A DNA stretch of 55,033 nt from a bacterium (GTDB lineage: Bacteria; Patescibacteriota; Minisyncoccia; UBA6257; JAGOQP01), in contig JAJXYJ010000020.1 in assembly GCA_021780615.1 (NCBI GenBank), forward strand, positions 1 through 55,033. Direction: 5' to 3'. Positions within the stretch are counted from its first letter, which is position 1, and every line of letters begins with the position of its first letter. Of the stretch, positions 20,741 through 29,917 are shown piece by piece. A program made the position numbers and the translations under genes. Under the pieces are notes generated by a model. The model did no database searches and was not told the DNA's origin. It saw only the letters and a program-made list of their open reading frames with translations.

Positions 20741-21871
20741 CTAAAGAATTATCCCTCCCCCCAATACCTTCCCCTTTCTATCATACATCACCGCGGATTG
20801 CCCTTCAGCAGGGAATAATTTTTCTTCTGCAGCGAAGTGAATGAGTGCGGTATTATCTGATGTCATTTTCATCATTGCCGCACGCAATGGCTGGCGATAG
20901 CGAAGGCGCACCAATACCTCTTGCTCTTTTTTTTCTTTCATACGTTGTTCAAATGATGCGTCAAGAAAATTAAGCATTCCCACAGAAACTTCGCGCGTCA
21001 TAAGCGCCGGATCATCGCCGGAGGTGACTACAATCCGATTCGTGACAACGTCTTTTGCAACAACAAACAACTCATGCCCAGTGGCATTGGCAAATCCATG
21101 CCGCTGACCAATGGTAAACAGCGCCGCTCCTTCGTGCGTGCCGATAATGTTCCCCGCCGTATCAACCACCTCCCCGGGTTCCATGGGAATATGTTCCTTA
21201 AGAAATTCGGCAAAATTAAATTTTCCCAAAAAACAAATCCCCTGCGAATCTTTTTTATGCGCCGTGTGCAAACCGGCTCGTGCGGCAATGCTTCGCACTT
21301 CCGGTTTTAGGAGATTCCCCAACGGAAACATAATGTGCTCAAACTTTTGGCGAGGAATGTTCCACAAAAAATATGTCTGATCTTTGTTGGTGTCTTTGGC
21401 CGCACACACATAAACATCTTTCCTTTCTTTTTTTCGAAATTCGAAATTCGAAATTCGAAATTTATAACAAAGCCGTGCATAATGACCTGACGCAACCGCA
21501 TCAACTCCCAGCCGCATAGCAGCGTCGTACAACAACCCAAATTTTATTTCCGTATTGCACACCACATCCGGATTGGGCGTTATGCCGTTTTTATATCCAT
21601 CCAATAAATAGCGTACCACTTTTTGTTCATATTCTTTTTCGAAATCAAACACATAAAATGGCATGCCCAGCTTTTCAGCAACCAAGCGCGCGTCCTCAGC
21701 ATCCTTATCCTGGCATCCATCCACATTAAAACCCCGGATAAATCCGCCATACACGTCGTGGCCCTGTTTTTTAAGAAGATACGCCGCCACTGACGAGTCC
21801 ACCCCGCCGGAAAGCGCCACCAGTATTTTCTTTTTTACACGCTTCAAAAACATGCCCCCACCATATATCAA
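20741..21871 (-). CDS. mnmA: tRNA-specific 2-thiouridylase MnmA
   Basis: VALSGGVDSSVAAYLLKKQGHDV PP-loop; TPNPDVVCNTEIKFG; GICFLGKFNFAEFL; FTIGQRHG. Confidence 0.95.
   Translation of the reverse strand: MIYGGGMFLKRVKKKILVALSGGVDSSVAAYLLKKQGHDVYGGFIRGFNVDGCQDKDAEDARLVAEKLGMPFYVFDFEKEYEQKVVRYLLDGYKNGITPNPDVVCNTEIKFGLLYDAAMRLGVDAVASGHYARLCYKFRISNFEFRKKERKDVYVCAAKDTNKDQTYFLWNIPRQKFEHIMFPLGNLLKPEVRSIAARAGLHTAHKKDSQGICFLGKFNFAEFLKEHIPMEPGEVVDTAGNIIGTHEGAALFTIGQRHGFANATGHELFVVAKDVVTNRIVVTSGDDPALMTREVSVGMLNFLDASFEQRMKEKKEQEVLVRLRYRQPLRAAMMKMTSDNTALIHFAAEEKLFPAEGQSAVMYDRKGKVLGGGIIL
21432..21463. repeat. Heptad repeat (CGAAATT)n inside the mnmA coding sequence
   Basis: tttcgaaattcgaaattcgaaattcgaaattt; translated in frame as KFRISNFEFRK. 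Confidence 0.95.
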
Positions 21872-21916
21872 AGAACTTCAATCCGCAACTATAGCCACAC
21901 CAGCACTCTCTCCACA

Positions 21917-21954
21917 CATCTTACAATAGTGACGACCGTCACTATTGTAAGATG
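21917..21954. repeat. 38-bp palindrome CATCTTACAATAGTGACGACCGTCACTATTGTAAGATG
   Basis: Arms are exact reverse complements apart from the central AC dinucleotide; intergenic mnmA/murC. Confidence 0.95.
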
Positions 21955-22157
21955 GTATATTATTTTATTATTTAAACATATATTTTCTATCTATATTAAA
22001 ATAATTATCACACAGCATACCTATAATAAAAATCGGAAAGGTGGACAACTTTATCTACGATATACATATGAAAAAGTAGCTCTTATGGTCAATAGCTATC
22101 ATAAAAACAGCATCACCTATTACAGAAATGCCATCAGAAAATATTGAAAAAGGATTT

Positions 22158-23483
22158 CTATGAGAGAAATAATTTGCTGACTTGCGTCACGTCACCGGCG
22201 CCCATAATGACTGCCATCTCTCCTGGGGCGGCATGCTTAGCAAGAATATCAGCCGCTCTCTGGGGCGCAGACACATATGCAACCGAAAAGCCTTTTTTGG
22301 CTCCGCGCGCCTTAAGCGCATCAAAAAGCATACGCGATGAAATAGAAGAATCTTTTTTCTCACGTGCCGCATATATGGGGAGCAATACGACCTCATCGCA
22401 CGCATCAAAACTTGTCACAAAATCCTTAAACAACAATTTAGTCCGTGAATATAAATGCGGCTGGAACACGCATATAAGCTTTCCCTTACCACATCGCTCG
22501 CGCGCCGCCGCAAGACTTGCTCTAATTTCGGTCGGATGGTGCGCATAATCGTCATATACTGCGACACCATACTTTTCTCCTTTATATTCGAACCGGCGGG
22601 CCGTTCCCGAAAACGACGCAAGTGCCGCACGAATATCTTTAACCGGTACCCGCAGTTCCCGCAGAGTGGCATAGGCCGCCTGCGCATCGCGGCGATTATG
22701 TTCCCCCGTCAACTTGAGCTGCACACCAAGCTGTATCGTCGAATAATCAACAATTTTTGCGGAAATATTTTTGAGCACGCCGCGCACAATCGGATCATGC
22801 ATATCAGCAATAACTCGTCCAGTGAGAGGTACCTTGAGCGCAAACTCTCGAAATGCCTTCTTAATATTGGCAAACGTCTTATAGTAATCCAAATGATCAT
22901 CATCGATATTCGTGATGACCGCAATGGAAGGGGCAAGATCTAGGAATGACTTTTGATATTCACACGCCTCCACCACAAACACATTGCTTTTCCCTGCAAT
23001 AAAATTAGTAGGAATATCAGAAAGTAAACTCCCCACCACCACCGTTGGGTCCTTTTTTGCCTGCAAGAGCGCCCAGGCAATCATACCGGTAGTCGTTGTT
23101 TTACCGTGCGATCCTGCCACTGCAATGGTACGCATGCCCGCCGACACCAACCCCAGCATCTGGGAATATGAAAACGTGGGGATGCCTTTTTTATGCGCCT
23201 CCAAAAGTTCAGGATTTTTAGCATCAATCGCCTTGGTATACATCACCACATCAACATCGGCAGTCATATTTTTTGCATCATGCCCATAGGACACAACCGC
23301 TCCACTTGCGGCAAGCGCTTCAGTAATTGCCGACGGCCCGCGATCGGACCCGCTCACCTTTTTTCCTTCCAACAGAAACTTTTTTGCCAACGCAGACACG
23401 CCGATACCCCCGATGCCGATGCAATGAATATGCCACACCCGTGCAAGAGAAAAATCGCGAACATCAGTAGTTATATTAGCCAT
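22158..23483 (-). CDS. murC: UDP-N-acetylmuramate--L-alanine ligase MurC
   Basis: HCIGIGGIGVSALA, VAGSHGKTTTTGMIAWAL, TNIDDDHLDYY, YDDYAHHPTEIRASL, FQPHLYSRTK. Confidence 0.95.
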   Translation of the reverse strand: MANITTDVRDFSLARVWHIHCIGIGGIGVSALAKKFLLEGKKVSGSDRGPSAITEALAASGAVVSYGHDAKNMTADVDVVMYTKAIDAKNPELLEAHKKGIPTFSYSQMLGLVSAGMRTIAVAGSHGKTTTTGMIAWALLQAKKDPTVVVGSLLSDIPTNFIAGKSNVFVVEACEYQKSFLDLAPSIAVITNIDDDHLDYYKTFANIKKAFREFALKVPLTGRVIADMHDPIVRGVLKNISAKIVDYSTIQLGVQLKLTGEHNRRDAQAAYATLRELRVPVKDIRAALASFSGTARRFEYKGEKYGVAVYDDYAHHPTEIRASLAAARERCGKGKLICVFQPHLYSRTKLLFKDFVTSFDACDEVVLLPIYAAREKKDSSISSRMLFDALKARGAKKGFSVAYVSAPQRAADILAKHAAPGEMAVIMGAGDVTQVSKLFLS

Positions 23484-23525
23484 AATGCCTACACAATATA
23501 GCAAAAAGGTGGTGAGAGCAAATAT

Positions 23526-23552
23526 AAAAGCCGTCCAAAAGGGCGGCTGTAA
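23526..23552 (-). terminator. Intrinsic-type hairpin AGCCGCCC-TTTT-GGACGGCTTTTAT
   Basis: Stem-loop followed by T-run on minus strand downstream of the 23576-24160 ORF. Confidence 0.55.
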
Positions 23553-23575
23553 AAATTACACAACAAATACAAACA

Positions 23576-24160
23576 CTATCCTAGTTTTGTCTCTTCTGTA
23601 TTCTGTTCTAAAAAATCGTTTGGAATTCCTTCGCGATTAAAATATGCGCGAATTTCTGAACGAGAAAGAGAAAGGACTCTGTACCAATCGTATCGATATT
23701 GATCATCATCAAAAACTGGAAAATGTAGATCTTCTGCAGAAGAAATAATCTCATTAAACTTCTCTTTCAAAAATTCTATCTCAGAATTTATTTCTTTTCT
23801 TCTTTTTTGCAGGTCATGTTTTAAATACTCACGAGAAGCACATCCATCCTTCGCATCCACACCAAGCATTTTTTCAAAATCTTTTCGCAGATTCTTTTGA
23901 TCCTTATTAAAGAGATTATAAAGCTTGATAGAGATAATTTTTAAGGAAACATCAATAAGATACTGCGACTCAACGAAGCCAAGAAAATATTTTTTCAGAA
24001 CAGCTTGAGAGAGGAACAGTCTAGTTCGACTATGTGCCACCGAACCATAGAGCCAATCAATGTGATAACTTTGCAAGAGGTTTTTGAAATTTTTATCCGG
24101 ATATTCTGGATATAAAATCTCAACAATTAATAAAACCAGTTTATTAATTCGTTTATTCAT
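23576..24160 (-). CDS. Hypothetical protein
   Basis: 194-aa ORF with charged coiled-coil-like centre; no family recognised. Confidence 0.55.
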   Translation of the reverse strand: MNKRINKLVLLIVEILYPEYPDKNFKNLLQSYHIDWLYGSVAHSRTRLFLSQAVLKKYFLGFVESQYLIDVSLKIISIKLYNLFNKDQKNLRKDFEKMLGVDAKDGCASREYLKHDLQKRRKEINSEIEFLKEKFNEIISSAEDLHFPVFDDDQYRYDWYRVLSLSRSEIRAYFNREGIPNDFLEQNTEETKLG

Positions 24161-24330
24161 TTTTTACTCCTTCTTTCAGCCCTTGCATCGGGCATGGGAG
24201 TTATGGCCCGCCAATGCGGCGTACTCCGGAAACTTATCCGAAAAAACCATTGCATTTCAAATGCGTATATGCACTTGTAATTTGCTTATATAATTATATA
24301 ACAAATATATAATATAGTCAATATAATCAA

Positions 24331-24357
24331 AAAGCGGCCGCATGGGCCACTTTTTGG
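24331..24357 (-). terminator. Terminator-like hairpin AAAAAGTGGCC-CATGC-GGCCGCTTTTT
   Basis: Near-perfect stem with poly-T on minus strand, downstream of efp. Confidence 0.55.
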
Positions 24358-24472
24358 TGTAATCGAACATTAACTGATTTCAAATTGAGATTTGATTTCA
24401 AATTTAAAATTTCAAATTCTACTTTATTTACGGTGCCGGAAATCGACATTAATATATTCCACGTGAAGGGCA

Positions 24473-25042
24473 TTAGCCCTTCTGAACCCGCTCCACATAT
24501 TCCCCCGTCTGCGTATTGACGCGAATCACATCATCCTGGTTGATGAAAAATGGCGTGTTCACTTTCGCTCCCGTTTCAAGCGTTACCGATTTTGATCCAC
24601 CCGACGCTGTATCTCCCTTGATTGCCGGCGGGCATTCGGTTACCTTCAAATCGATTTTGACCGGCAGTTGGATTTCTATAAGCTTTCCATCAAACATCAG
24701 AGCAGTCACTTCACAATTACCTTTCAAAAACTGCGCCTTTGATCCTATTTGATCTTCTTTTAATGAAAAACGATTCTTGGGATTGCCCACTTCATTAAAC
24801 CAGTATTCGCCGCGATTACCGTATAAAAAAACACATTTCTGGCGCTCCAACTCAGCCTCTTCAAGCTGATCACTGGATTGAAATGATGTTTCTTTTACCT
24901 TTCCCGTCATCAAGTCACGAAGCTTTACTTTCATCACCGGCTTACGCTGTTGCATACGCAAAAACGCCGCCTCAAGCACTTCATAAACCGAATTTTCGTA
25001 CTCAATAAACAAACCTGGTTTTAACTCATTATATGCCAACAT
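24473..25042 (-). CDS. efp: Elongation factor P
   Basis: NELKPGLFIEYENSVYEVLEAAFLRMQQRKPVMKVKLRDLMTGKVKETSF; C-terminal GAKVNTPFFINQDDVIRVNTQTGEYVERV. Start at internal Met; upstream part is repeat-derived. Confidence 0.92.
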   Translation of the reverse strand: MLAYNELKPGLFIEYENSVYEVLEAAFLRMQQRKPVMKVKLRDLMTGKVKETSFQSSDQLEEAELERQKCVFLYGNRGEYWFNEVGNPKNRFSLKEDQIGSKAQFLKGNCEVTALMFDGKLIEIQLPVKIDLKVTECPPAIKGDTASGGSKSVTLETGAKVNTPFFINQDDVIRVNTQTGEYVERVQKG

Positions 25043-25119
25043 GATGGTAAAATTTGAAATTCGAAATTTAAAATATACAATCAAATCTCAATTCTAAATT
25101 TCAAATTATAAATTAAAAA

Positions 25120-26607
25120 TTATTTATTTCCTTCTGGCCCATGCTCATCCGGCTTTTTGAGCACGTTACGAATGAGGTTTTTGAGCTTATCAACGGGAAT
25201 TTTTTCTTCAACGGGCGTATGTTCATGCTCTCGCTTTCGGGGAATATGTTCTTCATGGTCATGCTTCGTTAACATTTCCCCCAATGACCGCTCATCACGA
25301 CGACTCACCATCTGATCAACATTCGTATTTTTGACCGAATAAAAATCATCCCTGATCTTATCTTCAACTTTACTGCGCGGTAACGAATATTTATCACGCG
25401 ATGCCTGCAAAATAATATCAAAGAGAGACGGTACTGGCAAGGGGGGCGGGGGCAATGTTTTTGCAGAAAATGGTTTGGAAGACACCCCATCAATCATTAG
25501 GCGAATATATACCTGCGCATTGGGCAGATTCACAAAATCACTGGAAACAAACTCCTCAAAAAACTCTTTTTCCAAAAATTCAGCATCATCGGCACCCACG
25601 CGAAATACAATCATCGTTCCCACGTTACCAAAAATAGCTGATCGCACTTCATCTTCAAGCTGATCAATATATTGATGTGCCACCACAAGTCCTAACCGGT
25701 ACTTACGAGCCTCCGATAAAATATTGGCAAATGACTCCGTTGCAAAGTTTTGAAACTCATCAACATACAGAAAAAAATCACGCCGCTGAGCAATCGGTGT
25801 ATCCACTCGCGACATAGCGGCAAGTTGCAACTTGGTAATCATCATCGCCCCCAACAAGTTCGAATTATCTTCGCCAATTTTTCCTTTAGATAGGTTTACG
25901 ATAAGGATCTTGCCTTCGTCCATAATCTGACGCATATCAAAGGATGATCGTACCTGCCCGACGATATTACGAATAAGTGGATTTGCAATAAACTGCCCAA
26001 TTTTATTTTGAATAGCGGCAACCGCTTCGGTTTCTAAACGCTGAGTATACTTGGCAAATTCATCTGCCCAAAATGACTTGACCACCGGATCTTGCAAGCC
26101 ATCCACAATTTTTTTCCGAAACTCTTTATCAGAAAACATTTTCATAATACCCAACAACGTCGAACTGGGGTATTCCAAAAGCGCTAAGAGGGTGTTATTA
26201 AGAATATATTCCATACGCGCGGACCACGCATCAGGCCATATTTTTTTAAACACCGACATGAGTCCCGATGCCACCAAGTGGCGCATTTCAAAATTCACCC
26301 GCTCCAAAGGATTGAATGCGATGGGAAAGTTGATATCCCCCGGGTTCACATATACCACATCATCAACCCGATCCTCAGGAATAAAGTGAATGAGCTCCTC
26401 AGCCATTTCACCGTGCGGATCAATAACACAAACCCCATGACCGGCCTTAATATCGGCAACAATCATATTAGAAAGCAAAGTACTCTTTCCTGTACCAGAT
26501 TTACCGATAACATACATATGCTGTCGGCGATCACCAAGTTTAATGCCAAATTTCCGCTCTTGATTGCGGAAGTTGGTTTTTCCTAAAAATAAAATATCAT
26601 CATTCAT
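25120..26607 (-). CDS. VirB4/TraG-like type IV secretion/conjugation ATPase (HerA-FtsK fold)
   Basis: MYVIGKSGTGKSTLL Walker A; DFFLYVDEFQNFA Walker B; GLVVAHQYIDQL. Confidence 0.85.
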   Translation of the reverse strand: MNDDILFLGKTNFRNQERKFGIKLGDRRQHMYVIGKSGTGKSTLLSNMIVADIKAGHGVCVIDPHGEMAEELIHFIPEDRVDDVVYVNPGDINFPIAFNPLERVNFEMRHLVASGLMSVFKKIWPDAWSARMEYILNNTLLALLEYPSSTLLGIMKMFSDKEFRKKIVDGLQDPVVKSFWADEFAKYTQRLETEAVAAIQNKIGQFIANPLIRNIVGQVRSSFDMRQIMDEGKILIVNLSKGKIGEDNSNLLGAMMITKLQLAAMSRVDTPIAQRRDFFLYVDEFQNFATESFANILSEARKYRLGLVVAHQYIDQLEDEVRSAIFGNVGTMIVFRVGADDAEFLEKEFFEEFVSSDFVNLPNAQVYIRLMIDGVSSKPFSAKTLPPPPLPVPSLFDIILQASRDKYSLPRSKVEDKIRDDFYSVKNTNVDQMVSRRDERSLGEMLTKHDHEEHIPRKREHEHTPVEEKIPVDKLKNLIRNVLKKPDEHGPEGNK

Positions 26608-26723
26608 ACTGTTGTAGTATACACCATCCGAGAAGATAGTTATCAATTTTCAATTTACAATTGGAAAATATATTGATCATTGTAAACTGTACACTGAACA
26701 TTTCAACAACCTCCGGTTATTGG

Positions 26724-27956
26724 TTACTCCACTGGCAGATTAACTGGTGCTCCCCCACGACGAGAATCAATATGTTGAATACGCGGCGCCTTAACCACCG
26801 CAGTGGGAAAATGAAATATCGTTGCCAATTCTTCGGTGTTGAGCACTGAAAGTTTTTCATCGGCAAGACGATTTGAAATTCCAAAACGACGACTGGTATA
26901 GTAATTATACATCATTTGTTTTTTGGCAAGCACCTTTGATTTTTTATACCAAGGAAAAATCTTTGCCATCCAACCACCGTGAGCGGTAAAAAAGATTGGC
27001 CTAAATCCGTTCATATTTTGCGTATTAAACTGTTGCAATGACCCACTGACCGCGGAAATATTGAGCGGGCTAAAGCTGTCTTTTTTATCAATATATAAAA
27101 ATCGTAACGTCGTTTGAAATACCTGTTTTGATATTTTACGCTCTATCGCCGCAATAACATCCCGCTTACCAGTAGAAAGCACTGGAATACCCGAAGGAAC
27201 GCCATCTTTTTTAGGAGTACTTTCATCCATTATTTTTTTGATCTCTGCCTCGCCTTCTTTTTTAATATCATCACCGGTCGCCGGCCCTGTCGGGCTAATG
27301 AGCAACTGAATCCAAATCATCTCATCATCTTTAAGCTTTGACATTGCTTCAAAAACTGGCGATAACGGATCAAGAAACGAGGGCCCCGCATCACGACTCG
27401 CGGCCATACGCGTTGATTGTTCAAAAAAATCATACGTACGAATCGGATATGCATTTGGTTTAATGAGACCATAAGAAAATCCCATCAAATCATATGTTTC
27501 ATTAGGAAGCGCCGCAGGAAGCTCTTCAATATAGTCAGGAACGGAAATAATTTCCACATCGGGAAATTGCGCGTAGAGAGACGATTCTAACAAGTGACGA
27601 AATTGTCCCGGCGTCCGCACATAAAAGCTTGAAGCACCACCCCGACCAACCATCTCAAATGACATCCACAAATCAACTTTGCCGTCCAGGTATTTATCCA
27701 TCGGCTTGATGCCAAAAGAATACATACCCCATAAACTCGCAAAGACCTGCTCCATGGATTTAAGGCCTTTGTCATTTTTTTCAGGAATTCGAATCTCAAC
27801 CAATTGCCACTCCACTTTCGCCAAAAACTGCATACGCTTATGCTGAAGCCTCAGGCGCCAAAAAAGCATCACAAAAAAGACAGGCAGTACAATCCATACC
27901 GCAGTGATCAATGTTTCATAAAAACTGGATGTCGCAAGCGACAAGAAAGAAACCAT
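26724..27956 (-). CDS. Hypothetical membrane protein adjacent to the VirB4/TraG-like ATPase
   Basis: N-terminal TM VWIVLPVFFVMLFWRLRLQ followed by a large soluble domain; tight operon spacing with flanking genes. Confidence 0.7.
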   Translation of the reverse strand: MVSFLSLATSSFYETLITAVWIVLPVFFVMLFWRLRLQHKRMQFLAKVEWQLVEIRIPEKNDKGLKSMEQVFASLWGMYSFGIKPMDKYLDGKVDLWMSFEMVGRGGASSFYVRTPGQFRHLLESSLYAQFPDVEIISVPDYIEELPAALPNETYDLMGFSYGLIKPNAYPIRTYDFFEQSTRMAASRDAGPSFLDPLSPVFEAMSKLKDDEMIWIQLLISPTGPATGDDIKKEGEAEIKKIMDESTPKKDGVPSGIPVLSTGKRDVIAAIERKISKQVFQTTLRFLYIDKKDSFSPLNISAVSGSLQQFNTQNMNGFRPIFFTAHGGWMAKIFPWYKKSKVLAKKQMMYNYYTSRRFGISNRLADEKLSVLNTEELATIFHFPTAVVKAPRIQHIDSRRGGAPVNLPVE

Positions 27957-27958
27957 GG

Positions 27959-28984
27959 TTAGGCAACGTGGTAATGGCCTTCGGGATTCTTTTTAAAGAA
28001 TTTTTTATTCTGTAAATTAAGGAAAATAGTGTTGTGTTTAAGAACGCGATGCTCTCCTACCAACTGCACAATGTTATCCAACGGCATAGGGCCGTTCTTT
28101 TTAAGGATTTTCTGCAATAATTCGCGAGTAGTTCCCGGTTCAATGCCAAATTCTTTTAAAGAATAGAGACCACGACCTACCAATACAAATCGATTATCTT
28201 TAATGAGTTCATTGTGCACTGTTTGAGGATGCGCCTTCTTTGCGTCAAATTTTATATTATTGATTTCTTGCGCAATGTCACGAAAATGCATCGGGGCGTG
28301 GCGCTTTTTTAAAATAAGATATGATTTATCCCGTACCGTCTTGGGCATAATTTCAGGCCATTCAATCAAACCGAAATCACCAAACGGATTAACGGAGAAT
28401 TTTTTTGAATTCAAGAGAAAATTGAGCGCCATAAACTCCTGCATGTGGTGCTGTGTGGTTACCTGTGAAAAAAGCGTATCAAATTCCTGCCGTTCAATGA
28501 GTGCTTCTTTTTTATTTTTCAAAAACTGCGCAACTTTTGTAACAAACTGTTTATTTTCTTTGAGCGCCGCCGGTGTCACATACCAGAATGCATACATATC
28601 AGCTGTCTCAGGAGCATAGAGCGGCTTTTTAAAGATAGAAAAAAACAACGTCAAAAACGGCAAGGTTATTTGTTGATCCTCAAGGACAAATTTCATGTCA
28701 TCAACGAGATACGATTCATGACGAACGCCTCCCAAGCTCGTAATATGATCGAGCGCTCGCTGGAGTAAATGCTCAAGATCAGAAAATTCATATGAGCTCT
28801 TTAAAAGAACCTTCAGAGCGGCCGTTTCAATCTGCCGCACCCGTTCACGGGTAATACCATACTTATCTCCCAAGTATGCAAGGGTACGGGACTTCCCACC
28901 AATGCCAAATCGCTGGGTGATAATATCTTTTTGCCTTTTGGGAAGTGTCGCCACGAGCGCTTCCAATGTTGACTGTAAAGCCAT
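27959..28984 (-). CDS. Sigma-factor region-4-like protein with C-terminal HARE-HTH-like domains
   Basis: KRQKDIITQRFGIGGKSRTLAYLGDKYGITRERVRQIETAALKVL is sigma70 region 4; C-terminal HFRDIAQEIN...DNRFVLVGRGLYSLKEFG is HARE-HTH-like; no region 2 visible. Confidence 0.8.
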   Translation of the reverse strand: MALQSTLEALVATLPKRQKDIITQRFGIGGKSRTLAYLGDKYGITRERVRQIETAALKVLLKSSYEFSDLEHLLQRALDHITSLGGVRHESYLVDDMKFVLEDQQITLPFLTLFFSIFKKPLYAPETADMYAFWYVTPAALKENKQFVTKVAQFLKNKKEALIERQEFDTLFSQVTTQHHMQEFMALNFLLNSKKFSVNPFGDFGLIEWPEIMPKTVRDKSYLILKKRHAPMHFRDIAQEINNIKFDAKKAHPQTVHNELIKDNRFVLVGRGLYSLKEFGIEPGTTRELLQKILKKNGPMPLDNIVQLVGEHRVLKHNTIFLNLQNKKFFKKNPEGHYHVA

Positions 28985-29002
28985 AGTCGTATTACAAGAA
29001 AA

Positions 29003-29917
29003 TTATTTTATTCTCTTACTTTTACCAAATTTATACCAAATAGTCAAGAGGGGACTAGCAACGAAGATGGAAGAGTATGTTCCGATAACTGTTCCGATAA
29101 GCATAATAAGTACAAACAAGCGAAGGTTAGGTGCTCCAAAAATAATCATGGCAACCAGTACCAACACCAGCGTAAACGACGTATTAATAGAACGAGCAAT
29201 GGTTTGTAAAATACTGTCATTAACCGTTTCATCAAATTCTTTACCCCCCTTCTTAGTAAGAATGTTTTCTCGAATACGATCAAAAACAACAATGGTATCA
29301 TGCACCGAAAATCCCATAATAACCAACAGGGCCACAACAAAGTTCGTGTCCATCTCCACGTTACTCAAGTGTCCCAACAATGCCAAAACTCCCGAAGGAA
29401 TCAACACGTCATGAAACAACGTAATCAAAGTGACCACTCCGTATTTCCACGATGCGATTGGATGCGATACCTTACGAAATGCAAAGGCGATATAGAGCGA
29501 AATACCTACCAACACCAAGATTCCCGCCCAGATAGCTTTTGAGGCAAGCTGTTGGCCTACACTGGGTCCGATTGATTGAAATTCAAGTTCTTGCACCGTG
29601 CCAAATTTCTGTTGCAACGCCATCAAATCAGTGTGATGTTCTTGCTCAGAGAGCGGCTGCGCTTTTATGAAGAATGAATCTCCCATACCGCGATACACAA
29701 CAGGGCTATTGAAATGCAAATCATTCGTAAGAAAAGCAGAGAGCGCCGCATCATTTACCGCATTGCTTGAAAATTGGACTTGCCACAATGTCCCACCGGT
29801 AAAATCAATTGCTGGGCGAAATCCAAACAAAGCCAAACAAACGACTGCCGCCAAAACCAGTGCACCGGAGATAGAAAGAAAGACCGCTTTATGTTTTATG
29901 ATATGTAAGTTTGTCAT
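29003..29917 (-). CDS. secF: Protein translocase subunit SecF
   Basis: IDFTGGTLWQVQF; MGFSVHDTIVVFDRIREN; SINTSFTLVLVLVAMIIFG. Confidence 0.95.
   Translation of the reverse strand: MTNLHIIKHKAVFLSISGALVLAAVVCLALFGFRPAIDFTGGTLWQVQFSSNAVNDAALSAFLTNDLHFNSPVVYRGMGDSFFIKAQPLSEQEHHTDLMALQQKFGTVQELEFQSIGPSVGQQLASKAIWAGILVLVGISLYIAFAFRKVSHPIASWKYGVVTLITLFHDVLIPSGVLALLGHLSNVEMDTNFVVALLVIMGFSVHDTIVVFDRIRENILTKKGGKEFDETVNDSILQTIARSINTSFTLVLVLVAMIIFGAPNLRLFVLIMLIGTVIGTYSSIFVASPLLTIWYKFGKSKRIK

Noticed and set aside
24455-24470. parS-like sequence TATTCCACGTGAAGGG downstream of efp
   Set aside because: Only about 12 of 16 positions match the common parS consensus TGTTCCACGTGAAACA, it is single and 20 kb from parAB; insufficient without a genome-wide search or ChIP data.
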